Positions 15,486 to 23,610 are shown, numbered from the stretch's first letter. The stretch is DNA of 44,698 bases from Oscillospiraceae bacterium (GCA_017439555.1 JAFSIZ010000090.1:1-44698), one strand, 5' to 3'. Program-made: numbers and translations. Notes: a model not told the origin generated them from the letters alone.

Positions 15486-16884
15486 TGAAAAAAGCAAGCT
15501 TGACGAAATGCGCGAAAAGCTTTTTATGACGCCCAAAAACGCATTTTCCGATGAATTCTCAACAGAAGGATGCTTTGAATTTTGTGAGGATTACAAAGCT
15601 TATCTTGATATCGGAAAAACCGAGCGTCTTTGTGTTAAGGAAACAATCAGACTCGCTGAAGCAAAAGGATTCGTGCCATATGTACGCGGTATGAACCTTC
15701 AGCCGGGTGACAAAATTTATAAAAACAACCGCGGCAAATCAATAACACTTGCCGTTATAGGCGAAAAATCGCTTTCCTGCGGTGTAAACATCGCAGCAGC
15801 ACATATTGACTCGCCAAGAATAGACCTCAAGCAATCCCCGCTCTACGAGAGCGAAGGGCTTTGCCTATTCAAAACCCATTACTATGGCGGAATCAAAAAA
15901 TATCAGTGGCCCGCAATTCCGCTCGAGCTTCACGGTATCGTTGCCCTGAAGAGCGGCGACATTGTCGAGGTTTCCGTCGGAAACGATCCATCCGATCCGA
16001 TATTTGTTATAACGGATCTACTCCCCCACCTCGGCAAGGATCAGATGGCAAAAACCGCCGCAAACGTAATCCCGGGCGAGAGCCTCAATATTCTTTGCGG
16101 AAGCCGCCCGATTGAAGGCGCATCCGAAAAGGATAAAGATGCTGTTAAACTCAACATAATGAACATTCTCAATGAAAAATACGGAATATGCGAGGAAGAT
16201 TTTCTCTCTGCTGAGCTGTGTGTTGTTCCTGCATTCAACGCACGTGACCTCGGATTCGACCGCTCAATGATTGGTGCATACGGTCACGATGACCGCGTTT
16301 GCGCTTATCCCTCGCTTCGCGCACTCCTTGATGCCGACAGGGCAGAAAAAACAGCAATCTGTGTGCTTGCCGACAAGGAAGAAATCGGCTCCGAAGGCGT
16401 CAGCGGTATGAAATCCGCATTTTTCGACACTTTCATTGAGGATATATGCGAAGCCTCCGGAACAACATTGCGTGAATGCTTTGAGAATTCCACATGTCTT
16501 TCAACCGATGTTACAGTTGCGCTCGACCCGAATTATCCCGATGTTTGCGAAAAGAAAAATTCCGCATTCATCAACTCCGGAGTTGCTTTATGCAAATATA
16601 CCGGCTCACGCGGAAAATCAGGCGCAAGTGATGCATCAGCAGAGCTTATCGCACGCCTGCGCGCTTTGTTCGATGAAAACGGTGTTCTCTGGCAAATGGC
16701 AGCGCTCGGCAAGGTTGATCAGGGAGGCGGCGGCACTGTCGCAATGTATATTGCTGAACGCAACATCGATACTATTGACGCAGGTGTTCCTGTTCTCAGC
16801 ATGCATTCTCCCTTCGAAACTGTCGCCAAAGCCGATGTATTTATGACATATAAAGCTATAAAGGCATTTTTTGAAAAATTTTAG
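15478..16884 (+). CDS. M18-family aminopeptidase
   Basis: A 468-residue cytosolic metallopeptidase of family M18 (aspartyl aminopeptidase/ApeA type) that removes N-terminal amino acids. Typical ligand segments are AAAHIDSPR (His), GAYGHDDRVCAYPS (Asp), DKEEIGSEG (catalytic Glu pair) and the C-terminal SMHSPFE (His). Length matches the family. The start ATG 15478 overlaps the coaE stop by 8 nt, and GGAAC is a modest ribosome site, so coupling probably matters. trxB follows 21 nt later. Likely roles are peptide turnover and amino-acid recycling. Confidence 0.92.
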   Translation: MSSEKSKLDEMREKLFMTPKNAFSDEFSTEGCFEFCEDYKAYLDIGKTERLCVKETIRLAEAKGFVPYVRGMNLQPGDKIYKNNRGKSITLAVIGEKSLSCGVNIAAAHIDSPRIDLKQSPLYESEGLCLFKTHYYGGIKKYQWPAIPLELHGIVALKSGDIVEVSVGNDPSDPIFVITDLLPHLGKDQMAKTAANVIPGESLNILCGSRPIEGASEKDKDAVKLNIMNILNEKYGICEEDFLSAELCVVPAFNARDLGFDRSMIGAYGHDDRVCAYPSLRALLDADRAEKTAICVLADKEEIGSEGVSGMKSAFFDTFIEDICEASGTTLRECFENSTCLSTDVTVALDPNYPDVCEKKNSAFINSGVALCKYTGSRGKSGASDASAELIARLRALFDENGVLWQMAALGKVDQGGGGTVAMYIAERNIDTIDAGVPVLSMHSPFETVAKADVFMTYKAIKAFFEKF

Positions 16885-16905
16885 ATATTTGAACAAAGGT
16901 GAGTT

Positions 16906-17826
16906 ATGGATAAGAAATATGATGTTGCAATAATAGGCGAAGGCCCTGCCGGCATGACGGCGGCGATATATGCCACACGGGCAGGACTTTCAACACTCGT
17001 TGTAGAAAAAATGTTTCCCGGCGGCCAGATGGGCGAAACCCCTGAAATCGACAACTATCCGGGATTTGAAAACATTTCCGGTTTCGAGCTCGCTGCAAAA
17101 ATGTCTGCTCAGGCGAAAAAGCTCGGCGCGGACTCCATGCGCGCAGATGTTCTCGACTTTGAGTTTGAAGAAGACAACAACACTGTCAAAACCTCTGCAG
17201 GTGATATCAACGCCAGAACGGTTATCCTTGCTCTCGGTGCTTCTCATCGACATCTCGGAGTGGTCGGTGAAGAAAAATACAGAGGGCTCGGAGTATCCTA
17301 TTGCGCAACCTGCGACGGCAATTTCTTCCGTGGGCGCGATGTGTGTGTTGTCGGCGGTGGAAACACAGCACTTGAAGATGCATTGTATCTTGCAAACATC
17401 TGCAATAAAGTTTATCTCATTCATCGCCGCGATGCTTTCCGCGGCTTTGAAACACTTGCACAAAAAGTTTCAGCCACAGAAAATATAACCCTTGTTTTAA
17501 ATTCAACTGTCGAAGAAATAAGCGGAAATGAGAAGGTTGACACGGTTTCCGTAAAGAACAAATTGACGGGCGAAATCACTCACCTTTCTGTTTCCGGTTG
17601 CTTTATCGCCATAGGAACATCACCGAACACAGAATTGCTTCATGACAAAATTAATCTCACAGAATCAGGCCATATCGACGCCGGAGAGAACACGCTTACC
17701 TCCCTTCCCGGAGTCTTTGCTGCAGGAGATATCAGAAGCAAAATTTCATATCAGATAGTAACCGCCTGCGCCGATGGAGCTGTGGCCGCTCATATGGCAG
17801 GTGTGTTTATATCGGAAAGAGGATAA
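16906..17826 (+). CDS. trxB: Thioredoxin-disulfide reductase
   Basis: A 306-residue FAD/NADPH enzyme that keeps thioredoxin reduced. The FAD loop is GEGPAGMTAA (11-20), where the first Gly-x-Gly carries Glu in place of the common Ser or Ala. The redox disulfide is C133-A-T-C136, the second nucleotide loop is GGGNTALEDA (about 150-159), and the C-terminal FAD motif GVFAAGDIR is present. GGTGAG precedes the start. Only 3 nt separate it from the fumarase alpha gene, so they share a transcript. No thioredoxin gene is nearby. Confidence 0.92.
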   Translation: MDKKYDVAIIGEGPAGMTAAIYATRAGLSTLVVEKMFPGGQMGETPEIDNYPGFENISGFELAAKMSAQAKKLGADSMRADVLDFEFEEDNNTVKTSAGDINARTVILALGASHRHLGVVGEEKYRGLGVSYCATCDGNFFRGRDVCVVGGGNTALEDALYLANICNKVYLIHRRDAFRGFETLAQKVSATENITLVLNSTVEEISGNEKVDTVSVKNKLTGEITHLSVSGCFIAIGTSPNTELLHDKINLTESGHIDAGENTLTSLPGVFAAGDIRSKISYQIVTACADGAVAAHMAGVFISERG

Positions 17827-17829
17827 CAA

Positions 17830-18672
17830 ATGAGAGAAGTTTCTGTAAAAGACATCACAAACGAGATCGCGCGCCTTTGCGAAGAGGCTTGCTGTCATCT
17901 CCCACGCGACGTTGTCGCTTCATTTGAAAAAGGAATGACCGAGGAAAAATCCCCCGTTGGACGCGATATTTTCAAAGTTATGTGTGATAACGCAAAATAT
18001 GCTGCAGAATCCGGAATACCTGCCTGCCAGGATACCGGAATGGCTGTTGTTTTCATTGATATCGGCCAGGAGGTTCACCTTATCGGCGGCGATTTTTATG
18101 AAGCCGTCAATGAAGGTGTGCGCCGCGGATACGTCGATGGAAAGCTTCGTCTTTCAGTTGTCGGCGACCCTATACGCCGAGTCAACACGAACGACAACAC
18201 TCCTGCAATTTTGCACACCCGTATCGTTTCAGGTGATAAGGTTTCAATTACCGTAGCCCCCAAAGGGTTCGGAAGCGAAAATATGAGTGCAATGAAAATG
18301 TTCAAACCCTCTGCAACGACAGATGACATCATTGATTTCATTGTTGAAACGGTATCCAAAGCCGGTTCCAATCCTTGCCCTCCGGTAATTGTCGGTGTCG
18401 GTCTTGGCGGAACCGTCGATATGGCCGCGCTCTGTGCAAAGCGCGCTTTGCTCCGCGATGTCGGAAGCTCACACGAGGATGAGCTCTATGCTTCACTGGA
18501 AGCACAGGCTCTTGAAAAAGTAAACAAGCTCGGCATAGGTCCTCAAGGGCTCGGAGGCTCAGTTACAGCCCTTGCCGTTTTTATCGAAAAACACGCAACT
18601 CACATTGCAGGACTTCCCTGTGTAGTCAATATGGGATGCCATATTTCCCGTCACGCATCGGCAATAATTTAG
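17830..18672 (+). CDS. Fumarate hydratase class I alpha subunit (orphan)
   Basis: A 280-residue iron-sulfur hydro-lyase subunit matching the N-terminal half of class I fumarases and tartrate dehydratase alpha. Candidate [4Fe-4S] ligands are cysteines in PACQDTGM (about residue 63), NPCPPVIVGVGLGG (about 183) and VNMGCHISRHA near the C-terminus. It interconverts fumarate and malate, or a related hydroxy acid, but normally needs the beta subunit, usually encoded next door. Here the next gene is hpf and no beta subunit is in the window. It sits 3 nt after trxB. Either the partner lies elsewhere or the protein has another role. Confidence 0.87.
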   Translation: MREVSVKDITNEIARLCEEACCHLPRDVVASFEKGMTEEKSPVGRDIFKVMCDNAKYAAESGIPACQDTGMAVVFIDIGQEVHLIGGDFYEAVNEGVRRGYVDGKLRLSVVGDPIRRVNTNDNTPAILHTRIVSGDKVSITVAPKGFGSENMSAMKMFKPSATTDDIIDFIVETVSKAGSNPCPPVIVGVGLGGTVDMAALCAKRALLRDVGSSHEDELYASLEAQALEKVNKLGIGPQGLGGSVTALAVFIEKHATHIAGLPCVVNMGCHISRHASAII

Positions 18673-18733
18673 TATTTTCACCAATTTTGCACCTTGAATT
18701 GTAAAAAAATTGTGTACTTTTTCTAAATACATA

Positions 18734-18762
18734 TTGTGTTTTTCTCATTTGTGTGTTATACT
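18734..18762 (+). promoter_or_regulatory. Promoter of hpf
   Basis: TTGTGT (18734-18739), a 17-nt spacer and TATACT (18757-18762) lie 47 nt before the hpf start codon. Stress or stationary-phase control, common for this gene, cannot be read from the site. Confidence 0.7.
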
Positions 18763-18809
18763 TTTAACATAAGGTACAGATGGTACCAAAACGAAAGGAG
18801 CGGACACAT

Positions 18810-19340
18810 ATGAAGTTTATCTACACGGAACGCAATTTCAATTTCACAGACGATCTGAAGACCTATGCTGAGAAAAAGCTCTCAAAGCTTGACAAGTATT
18901 TCCGTTCTGATGCAGAAGCAAGCATCACCGCAAGAACGGAACGCGCATATTGTTGTCTTGAAGTCACTGTGAGAAGCGGCAGCATGCTCCTTCGCGCCGC
19001 ATGCCGTGATACCGATGTTTACCGCGCCATCGATGATGCCGAGGCAACCATCGACAGACAGATAAGGAAAAACAAAACCAGGCTCGAACGCAGGCTTCGC
19101 GACGGTGCTTTCGACGCGCTTCCGGAGGTTGATGATGCAGATTTTGAAGAAGAGTATGAATTTGAGATAGTACGCACAAAGCGCTTCTCTGTCAAACCAA
19201 TGACAGTTGAAGAAGCTATTTTGCAGATGAACTTATTGAATCACGAGTTCTTTGTTTTCAAAAACGCAGCTGATGATGAGCGATTTTCCGTGGTCTACAA
19301 ACGTCGCGACGGCGGTTATGGTCTCATCGAAGATGCATAA
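18810..19340 (+). CDS. hpf: Long-form ribosome hibernation promotion factor
   Basis: A 176-residue protein of the long HPF type. Residues 1-100 are the RaiA/YfiA ribosome-binding domain (FTDDLKTYAEKKLSKLDKYF, then DVYRAIDDAEATIDRQIRK). An acidic linker follows, and residues about 118-176 are the dimerisation domain (KRFSVKPMTVEEAILQMNLLNHEFFVF). Long HPF pairs 70S ribosomes into inactive 100S dimers in starved Gram-positive cells. ATG 18810 follows AAAGGAG; an ATG 30 nt earlier is rejected because it precedes that site. It has its own promoter and terminator. Confidence 0.95.
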   Translation: MKFIYTERNFNFTDDLKTYAEKKLSKLDKYFRSDAEASITARTERAYCCLEVTVRSGSMLLRAACRDTDVYRAIDDAEATIDRQIRKNKTRLERRLRDGAFDALPEVDDADFEEEYEFEIVRTKRFSVKPMTVEEAILQMNLLNHEFFVFKNAADDERFSVVYKRRDGGYGLIEDA

Positions 19341-19353
19341 ACTTAACAAAATC

Positions 19354-19386
19354 AAGGCGTCTGCATTTGCAGACGCCTTTTCTTTT
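19354..19386 (+). terminator. Terminator of hpf
   Basis: AAGGCGTCTGC/GCAGACGCCTT forms an 11-bp perfect stem with an ATTT loop, followed by TTCTTTT. It lies 14 nt after the hpf stop. Confidence 0.9.
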
Positions 19387-19403
19387 AACAAAGGAGAATG
19401 TTT

Positions 19404-19946
19404 ATGTTTCGTAATATACTAACGCTTTTTGCGACCTTTTTCAAGATCGGGGCGTTTACATTCGGCGGTGGATATGCCATGATTCCTGTCCTTGAACGTG
19501 AATTTGTAACCGATCGCGGTTGGCTGACAAGCGAGGAAATGCTCAACTTTGTTGCTATAAGCCAATCCACCCCCGGCGTTATTGCCGTCAATATGGCAAC
19601 CTTTATCGGCTATCGCCGCGCAGGCTTCTTAGGGGCTCTTTTCGCCACCTTGGGCGTAATAACACCATCTGTAATCGTCATAACAATCATAGCAGCCTTT
19701 CTTTCCAACTTCAGTGAATATGTATATGTTCAGAAGGCACTTGCCGGAATAAATATCGCGGTTGCTGTCATTCTTGTATCCGCAGTATGGAATCTTGGCA
19801 AAAAATCCGTCAAGGATATGATCGGGCTTGCACTCGCTGTTATCGCTTTTGTTTGCGTTGTATTTTTCAAGCTAAACAGCATATGGGTTATCCTGTTCTC
19901 ACTCATTGTCGGAATTGCCGTTAAAGGAGGTAATTTAAAGAAATGA
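19404..19946 (+). CDS. Chromate transporter domain protein, first half
   Basis: A 180-residue membrane protein made of one CHR domain. The hallmark FKIGAFTFGGGYAMIPVLERE (about 13-33) and the SQSTPGVIAVNMATFIGYR segment are clear. The remainder is hydrophobic with about five or six membrane spans. In many Firmicutes the two halves of ChrA are separate genes that work as a pair, exporting chromate or, more likely in gut anaerobes, another oxyanion. AAGGAG leaves 7 nt to ATG 19404, while ATG 19398 is too close. The stop overlaps the second half by 4 nt. Confidence 0.9.
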   Translation: MFRNILTLFATFFKIGAFTFGGGYAMIPVLEREFVTDRGWLTSEEMLNFVAISQSTPGVIAVNMATFIGYRRAGFLGALFATLGVITPSVIVITIIAAFLSNFSEYVYVQKALAGINIAVAVILVSAVWNLGKKSVKDMIGLALAVIAFVCVVFFKLNSIWVILFSLIVGIAVKGGNLKK

Positions 19947-20503
19947 ATCTTTTGCTTCTTTGTACCTATTTTTTTCTGACCGGGCTTTTTGCCATCGGCG
20001 GCGGCCTTGCCGCTATTCCGATTATGCAACAGTTTTTTGTTGACCGCGGCTGGTGTGATCCTGAGCTTTTTTATAATATGATCGCAATAAGTGAATCCAC
20101 CCCCGGCCCGATTGGCGTCAATATGGCTACGTATATAGGATTTGACAGCTTTGGCGTTATCGGCGGTATTCTTGCAACCCTTTCGCTTGTTCTTCCGTCA
20201 TTCATCATTATCCTGATCATCGCACGCTCCTATGCACGTTTTCAGGATAACAAACTCGTAAAAAACGGGCTCTATGGCATACGTGCGGCAGTTGCCGGCC
20301 TTATCGCTTCTGCTGCATACAGTGTCTTGTCTGTCACTATTTTCACATTTGACAAATTTATGGCAGCTCCGTCTTTTTTCACATTTTTCGATCTGCCGCA
20401 GCTCGCTATATTCGCTGTAATCTTCGCGCTGTATGTAATTTTCAAAAAGCATCCGATACTCTATATCCTTTTCGGAGCAGTATGCGGCATAGTTTTTCTT
20501 TAA
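19943..20503 (+). CDS. Chromate transporter domain protein, second half
   Basis: A 186-residue membrane protein, the partner CHR-domain half. FLTGLFAIGGGLAAIPIMQQ and SESTPGPIGVNMATYIGFD mirror the corresponding segments of the upstream gene, showing an ancient duplication with presumed opposite membrane topology. ATGA overlap (19943-19946) gives translational coupling, and AAAGGAGGT lies within the end of the first gene. A strong terminator follows the stop, so this is a two-gene operon. Substrate is unproven. Confidence 0.9.
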   Translation: MNLLLLCTYFFLTGLFAIGGGLAAIPIMQQFFVDRGWCDPELFYNMIAISESTPGPIGVNMATYIGFDSFGVIGGILATLSLVLPSFIIILIIARSYARFQDNKLVKNGLYGIRAAVAGLIASAAYSVLSVTIFTFDKFMAAPSFFTFFDLPQLAIFAVIFALYVIFKKHPILYILFGAVCGIVFL

Positions 20504-20509
20504 TGAACA

Positions 20510-20547
20510 AATCCACTTGCAAACAAAATTGCAAGTGGATTATTTTT
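20510..20547 (+). terminator. Terminator of the chromate-transporter pair
   Basis: AATCCACTTGCAA (20510-20522) and TTGCAAGTGGATT (20529-20541) form a perfect 13-bp stem with a 6-nt loop, followed by ATTTTT. Confidence 0.9.
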
Positions 20548-20551
20548 AAAG

Positions 20552-20585
20552 AAAAAACCGCCCTTCTCTATCGAGAAAGACGGTT
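20552..20585 (-). terminator. Terminator of the tRNA-Arg gene
   Basis: On the minus strand, AACCGTCTTTCTC and GAGAAGGGCGGTT pair over 13 bp with two G-U pairs and a GATA loop, followed by TTTTC. It begins at the end of the tRNA CCA. Confidence 0.85.
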
Positions 20586-20661
20586 GGCGCGCTGTGGAGA
20601 ATTCGAATCCCCGACCTTGTGGTCCGTAGCCACACGCTCTATCCAGCTGAGCTAACAGCGC
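20585..20661 (-). tRNA. tRNA-Arg (anticodon ACG)
   Basis: The minus-strand 77-nt sequence folds as a cloverleaf. Acceptor GCGCTGT pairs with ACAGCGC; D-arm GCTC/GAGC; anticodon stem TGTGG/CCACA encloses loop CTACGGA, giving anticodon ACG (plus-strand 20625-20627); T-arm GGGGA/TCTCC encloses TTCGAAT. CCA is encoded (20587-20585). The first anticodon base would be deaminated to inosine to read CGU, CGC and CGA codons. It has its own promoter and terminator. Confidence 0.97.
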
Positions 20662-20684
20662 ATATCGCTTCAAACAGCTTAAAT

Positions 20685-20713
20685 ATAATAACATACTCTT
20701 TTTAAAAAATCAA
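20685..20713 (-). promoter_or_regulatory. Promoter of tRNA-Arg
   Basis: On the minus strand, TTGATT (20713-20708), a 17-nt spacer and TATTAT (20690-20685) lie 24 nt before the mature tRNA 5' end. Confidence 0.65.
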
Positions 20714-20826
20714 GTCTTTTTTTCAGAATTTTACAAAAATTTTTTTCTCGCTATTTTACTGCGATATATGGTATAATATTATATATATTAGAATATGTAT
20801 CGGACGGAGAATTCTCCGCCCTGTGT
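20714..20826. other. AT-rich intergenic region with palindromic hairpin
   Basis: The stretch is very AT-rich. It holds an extended -10 element on the plus strand (TGGTATAAT, 20769-20777) without a good -35. The palindrome GGACGGAGAATTCTCCGCCC (20803-20822) could form a 10-bp stem at the 3' end of the small minus-strand gene. It lacks a T-tract on that strand, so it is an imperfect terminator candidate or a protein site. Confidence 0.4.
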
Positions 20827-21006
20827 TTACAGGATTGATTGAATGCTGTCAATAACATTGCCTGCACCCTTCAGAATCTTTCCGGTGCTGTGTTTGATAC
20901 ATTTGCATGGCTTTTGTTTTTTAGGCATAAATGCAATAGTAAGCGTCGTGCCGACTATCAATCCTGCCGTCATACCTTTGTAAAACGGTTTCATCTCCAT
21001 AACCAT
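20827..21006 (-). CDS. Small single-span membrane protein
   Basis: A 59-residue protein. One hydrophobic segment (GMTAGLIVGTTLTIAFM, about residues 11-27) is followed by a basic, cysteine-containing stretch (PKKQKPCKCIKH) and an amphipathic tail (GNVIDSIQSIL). The layout resembles short YtxH-like membrane-anchored proteins, but the match is only general. GAGGGTG is the ribosome site; ATG 21006 is preferred, with GTG 21009 and ATG 21000 as alternatives. It is divergent from the lipoprotein gene. Confidence 0.6.
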   Translation of the reverse strand: MVMEMKPFYKGMTAGLIVGTTLTIAFMPKKQKPCKCIKHSTGKILKGAGNVIDSIQSIL

Positions 21007-21099
21007 CACACCCTCTTCATTAGATAGTATTATCCGAATCGCCGTGTTATTTCGCGGTAGTTTTTGGAAATAAAAAATTTTTTCATAGGAGAATTTAAA

Positions 21100-21678
21100 A
21101 TGAAAAAGCTCATTTCCTTATTACTTGCACTCACCATCGCACTCACTCTTACAGCCTGTCTGCCCAACGATTATGCATCTGTAGATGACGTACCTGATGA
21201 AAATCTCCCTGCCCCGCAAACGAAGGAGGAGCTTTATTCGCTCTATTCCAAGCTGGATCGCGATATGACCAAACCGGATATTGAAGCGATGTTCGGCGAA
21301 GGTGAACCTCAGGTTGACGAATACGGCGACGTCAAATATATAAACTATTATAATGAGGCAAAATCTGCCGGCGTATCTGTTATCTACGACGATGAGGTTA
21401 TCAAATCCAAGATGCTTATTTTTAACAAGAAGGCAAACCTTATCCCCTTTTCCGGACGATATATCGATGAGAATGTGCCTTCTGTGAAATCTGATGTAAC
21501 TGTTGAGGATGCGCTTGAAATAATGGGCTCTGCACCGCTTGAGCTTTCGTGCACCTATGGAAACGACGGCCCTCTCGATATGGCAAAAATCTATTGTTGG
21601 TATAATGAAGACGGTTCTAACTTTATGATTCACACAGATAACGGAGTTATCAGCAACGTCGCTCTTTACAGGAGCTGA
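21100..21678 (+). CDS. Predicted lipoprotein of unknown function
   Basis: A 192-residue secreted lipoprotein. MKKLISLLLALTIALTLTAC is a classic type II signal with the lipidated cysteine at residue 20. The mature part has a DMTKPDIEAMFGEGEPQVDEYG segment and a second related-looking DVTVEDALEIMGSAPLEL segment, so it may contain two copies of a SmpA/OmlA-like or BLIP-like fold that senses or binds partners at the membrane. ATG 21100 follows AGGAGA; the upstream ATG 21064 would bury the signal peptide. It is probably transcribed alone, since the next gene has its own promoter. Confidence 0.8.
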   Translation: MKKLISLLLALTIALTLTACLPNDYASVDDVPDENLPAPQTKEELYSLYSKLDRDMTKPDIEAMFGEGEPQVDEYGDVKYINYYNEAKSAGVSVIYDDEVIKSKMLIFNKKANLIPFSGRYIDENVPSVKSDVTVEDALEIMGSAPLELSCTYGNDGPLDMAKIYCWYNEDGSNFMIHTDNGVISNVALYRS

Positions 21679-21685
21679 TTTTTAC

Positions 21686-21714
21686 TTGACTGTAGTGCAA
21701 AACTCAGCTATACT
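21686..21714 (+). promoter_or_regulatory. Promoter of nfeD-SPFH-mscL operon
   Basis: TTGACT (21686-21691), a 17-nt spacer and TATACT (21709-21714) lie 22 nt before the NfeD start, with AAAGGAGG in between. It is close to the sigma-A consensus. Confidence 0.8.
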
Positions 21715-21735
21715 TTATTTAAAAGGAGGAATTCT

Positions 21736-22167
21736 ATGACTGCAGTTTATTTATGGCTTGGCGCAATAATTCTTTTCGCTTTGTTTGAAGCACTTACCGT
21801 CGGTATTGTATCCATATGGTTTGCCATAGGCTCTCTTGGCGCGCTCATTGCGGCTGCACTGCACGCTCCCATATGGCTTCAGGTCGTTGTCTTTCTTGCC
21901 GTTTCCATTGCAACTCTTCTTATCACCCGCCCTCTTATCAAAAACAAAATTCTGCTTAAAACAACGCCGACAAATGCCGATATGCTCATCGGATCAAACG
22001 GTATTGTTGAGGACGAAATCGACAATTTATCAGAAAAAGGCTCTGTTAAGATTATGGGCAAGCTTTGGAGTGCACGCAGCGAAGACGGCAATATCATTCC
22101 TTCCGGAAGCGTTGTCACAATCTTAAAAATCGAAGGTGTTAAGCTTATTGTAAAGCTTTGCCAATAG
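21736..22167 (+). CDS. NfeD-like short membrane protein
   Basis: A 143-residue protein of the short NfeD type. Residues about 4-70 hold two or three membrane spans (LWLGAIILFALFEALTVG, then APIWLQVVVFLAVSIATLL). Residues about 85-143 form the OB-fold domain (LIGSNGIVEDEIDNLSEKGSVKIMGKLWSAR). NfeD proteins are nearly always encoded beside SPFH/stomatin proteins and help organise membrane microdomains, as here, where the SPFH gene follows after 21 nt. AAAGGAGG is an excellent ribosome site. Confidence 0.9.
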   Translation: MTAVYLWLGAIILFALFEALTVGIVSIWFAIGSLGALIAAALHAPIWLQVVVFLAVSIATLLITRPLIKNKILLKTTPTNADMLIGSNGIVEDEIDNLSEKGSVKIMGKLWSARSEDGNIIPSGSVVTILKIEGVKLIVKLCQ

Positions 22168-22188
22168 TAAAGAAAGGAAAAGGAAAAT

Positions 22189-23109
22189 ATGGAGTATTTA
22201 TACATTTTAGCACTGATTATTTTTGCGCTTGTCGTTGTTGTATCCAACATTGTTATCGTTCAACAGGCAACCGCCAGAGTTGTTGAACGCCTCGGTGCTT
22301 ACCGCACAACCTGGGATGTCGGCCTTCATTTCAAGCTCCCGTTTATCGAGCGTGTACGCCGCCCGATATCGCTCAAGGAGCAGGTGGCTGACTTTCCTCC
22401 CCAGCCAGTTATCACAAAGGATAATGTTACGATGCAGATCGACACGGTTGTCTATTTTCAGATAACTGATCCAAAACTCTATACCTATGGCGTTGAACGC
22501 CCGATTTCGGCCATTGAAAACCTCACAGCAACAACGCTGCGAAACATCATTGGTGATCTCGAGCTTGACCAGACGCTGACCTCGCGCGACACGATCAATG
22601 CGCAGATGCGCACTATCCTCGATGAGGCAACTGATCCCTGGGGCATCAAAGTCAACCGAGTTGAGCTGAAAAACATCATACCACCGCGTGAAATCCAAGA
22701 CGCGATGGAAAAGCAGATGAAGGCTGAACGCGAGCGCCGACAGGCAATACTCAAAGCAGAAGGCGTTAAGCAATCTCAGATTCTTGAGGCTGAAGGTGAA
22801 AAACAAGCTCTCATTCTCCGCGCCGATGCGGCAAAACAAGCAAAAATACTCGATGCTGAAGGCGAAAAGGAAAAGCAGATCCTCGAGGCTGAAGGCCAGG
22901 CTGCGGCTATCCTGAAGACACAGGAGGCTCTCGCAGCTGCTATCAGACTTATCAACGAAGCTGACCCAAGTGACTCGGTCATAAAGCTCAAGGCTCTTGA
23001 GGCATTCCAGGCCGCTGCTGACGGCAAGGCAACAAAGCTTATCATCCCCTCTGAAATTCAGGGGCTCGCAGGTCTTATAGGCGCCTTGAAGGAAACAGCA
23101 TCAGAATAA
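22189..23109 (+). CDS. SPFH/stomatin-like membrane protein
   Basis: A 306-residue protein of the stomatin/QmcA group. Residues 2-24 are an N-terminal membrane anchor; about 25-190 form the SPFH (band 7) domain, with the typical RPISLKEQVADFPPQPVITKDN and LRNIIGDLELDQTLTSRD segments. Residues about 190-250 are an alanine- and glutamate-rich heptad region with repeated AEGxK units. The C-terminus contains a hydrophobic IPSEIQGLAGLIGALKE. Such proteins form ring-like oligomers in lipid microdomains and modulate proteases and channels. The partner NfeD gene is upstream and mscL downstream in the same operon. Confidence 0.93.
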   Translation: MEYLYILALIIFALVVVVSNIVIVQQATARVVERLGAYRTTWDVGLHFKLPFIERVRRPISLKEQVADFPPQPVITKDNVTMQIDTVVYFQITDPKLYTYGVERPISAIENLTATTLRNIIGDLELDQTLTSRDTINAQMRTILDEATDPWGIKVNRVELKNIIPPREIQDAMEKQMKAERERRQAILKAEGVKQSQILEAEGEKQALILRADAAKQAKILDAEGEKEKQILEAEGQAAAILKTQEALAAAIRLINEADPSDSVIKLKALEAFQAAADGKATKLIIPSEIQGLAGLIGALKETASE

Positions 23110-23144
23110 ACAGAAAAATAAAATAATTCAGGTGGGTTGTCAAA

Positions 23145-23573
23145 ATGAAAAAATTTTTTGCGGAATTCAAAGAGTTCGTTTCAAAAGGTAATGTAATTGA
23201 TATGGCAGTCGGCGTTGTAATCGGTGCCGCATTCAAGTCGATTGTTGACTCTCTTGTCAACGACATTATAATGCCCGTTGTCGGATGGCTTCTCGGTGGG
23301 CTTGACTTTTCAAGCTATGCAATAAAGCTCTCAGAAAAAATCGCAGAAGACGGCTCTGTAGCAGTAAACGCTATTCTCTACGGAAAATTTATCAACACAA
23401 TAATAAGCTTTATAATCATCTCTTTCTGCCTGTTCTGTGTTGTAAAGATCGTTAACGGTCTCCGTAAAAAGAAGGAAGAGGAGCCCGCTCCCGAGCCTGA
23501 GGAGCCGAAACCCAGCAACGAAGAGGTTCTTCTCACTGAGATACGCGATCTCCTCAAGGAAAAAGCAAACTGA
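23145..23573 (+). CDS. mscL: Large-conductance mechanosensitive channel
   Basis: A 142-residue channel protein that opens under membrane tension to release solutes in hypo-osmotic shock. The first span with SKGNVIDMAVGVVIGAAF and IMPVVGWLLGG is the gate region conserved in MscL. A second span (FINTIISFIIISFCLFCVV) follows, then a charged C-terminal helix (EEEPAPEPEEPKPSNEEVLLTEIRDLL) of the pentameric bundle. AGGTGGG precedes the start. It is the last gene of the nfeD-SPFH operon, ended by a strong terminator. Confidence 0.95.
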   Translation: MKKFFAEFKEFVSKGNVIDMAVGVVIGAAFKSIVDSLVNDIIMPVVGWLLGGLDFSSYAIKLSEKIAEDGSVAVNAILYGKFINTIISFIIISFCLFCVVKIVNGLRKKKEEEPAPEPEEPKPSNEEVLLTEIRDLLKEKAN

Positions 23574-23577
23574 TTTT

Positions 23578-23607
23578 AAAAACGCTGTTCATTTGAACAG
23601 CGTTTTT
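23578..23607 (+). terminator. Terminator after mscL
   Basis: AAAAACGCTGTTC (23578-23590) and GAACAGCGTTTTT (23595-23607) form a perfect 13-bp stem with an ATTT loop and terminal T-run, 4 nt after the mscL stop. Confidence 0.92.
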
Positions 23608-23610
23608 ATA

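Noticed and set aside
20500-20694. 64-codon minus-strand frame over the tRNA
   Set aside because: The reading AQLDRACGYGPQGRGF is the familiar translation of a tRNA gene and is not a protein.
22207-22839. 210-codon minus-strand frame opposite the SPFH gene
   Set aside because: It is a shadow caused by the repetitive coiled-coil coding sequence; no start signal.
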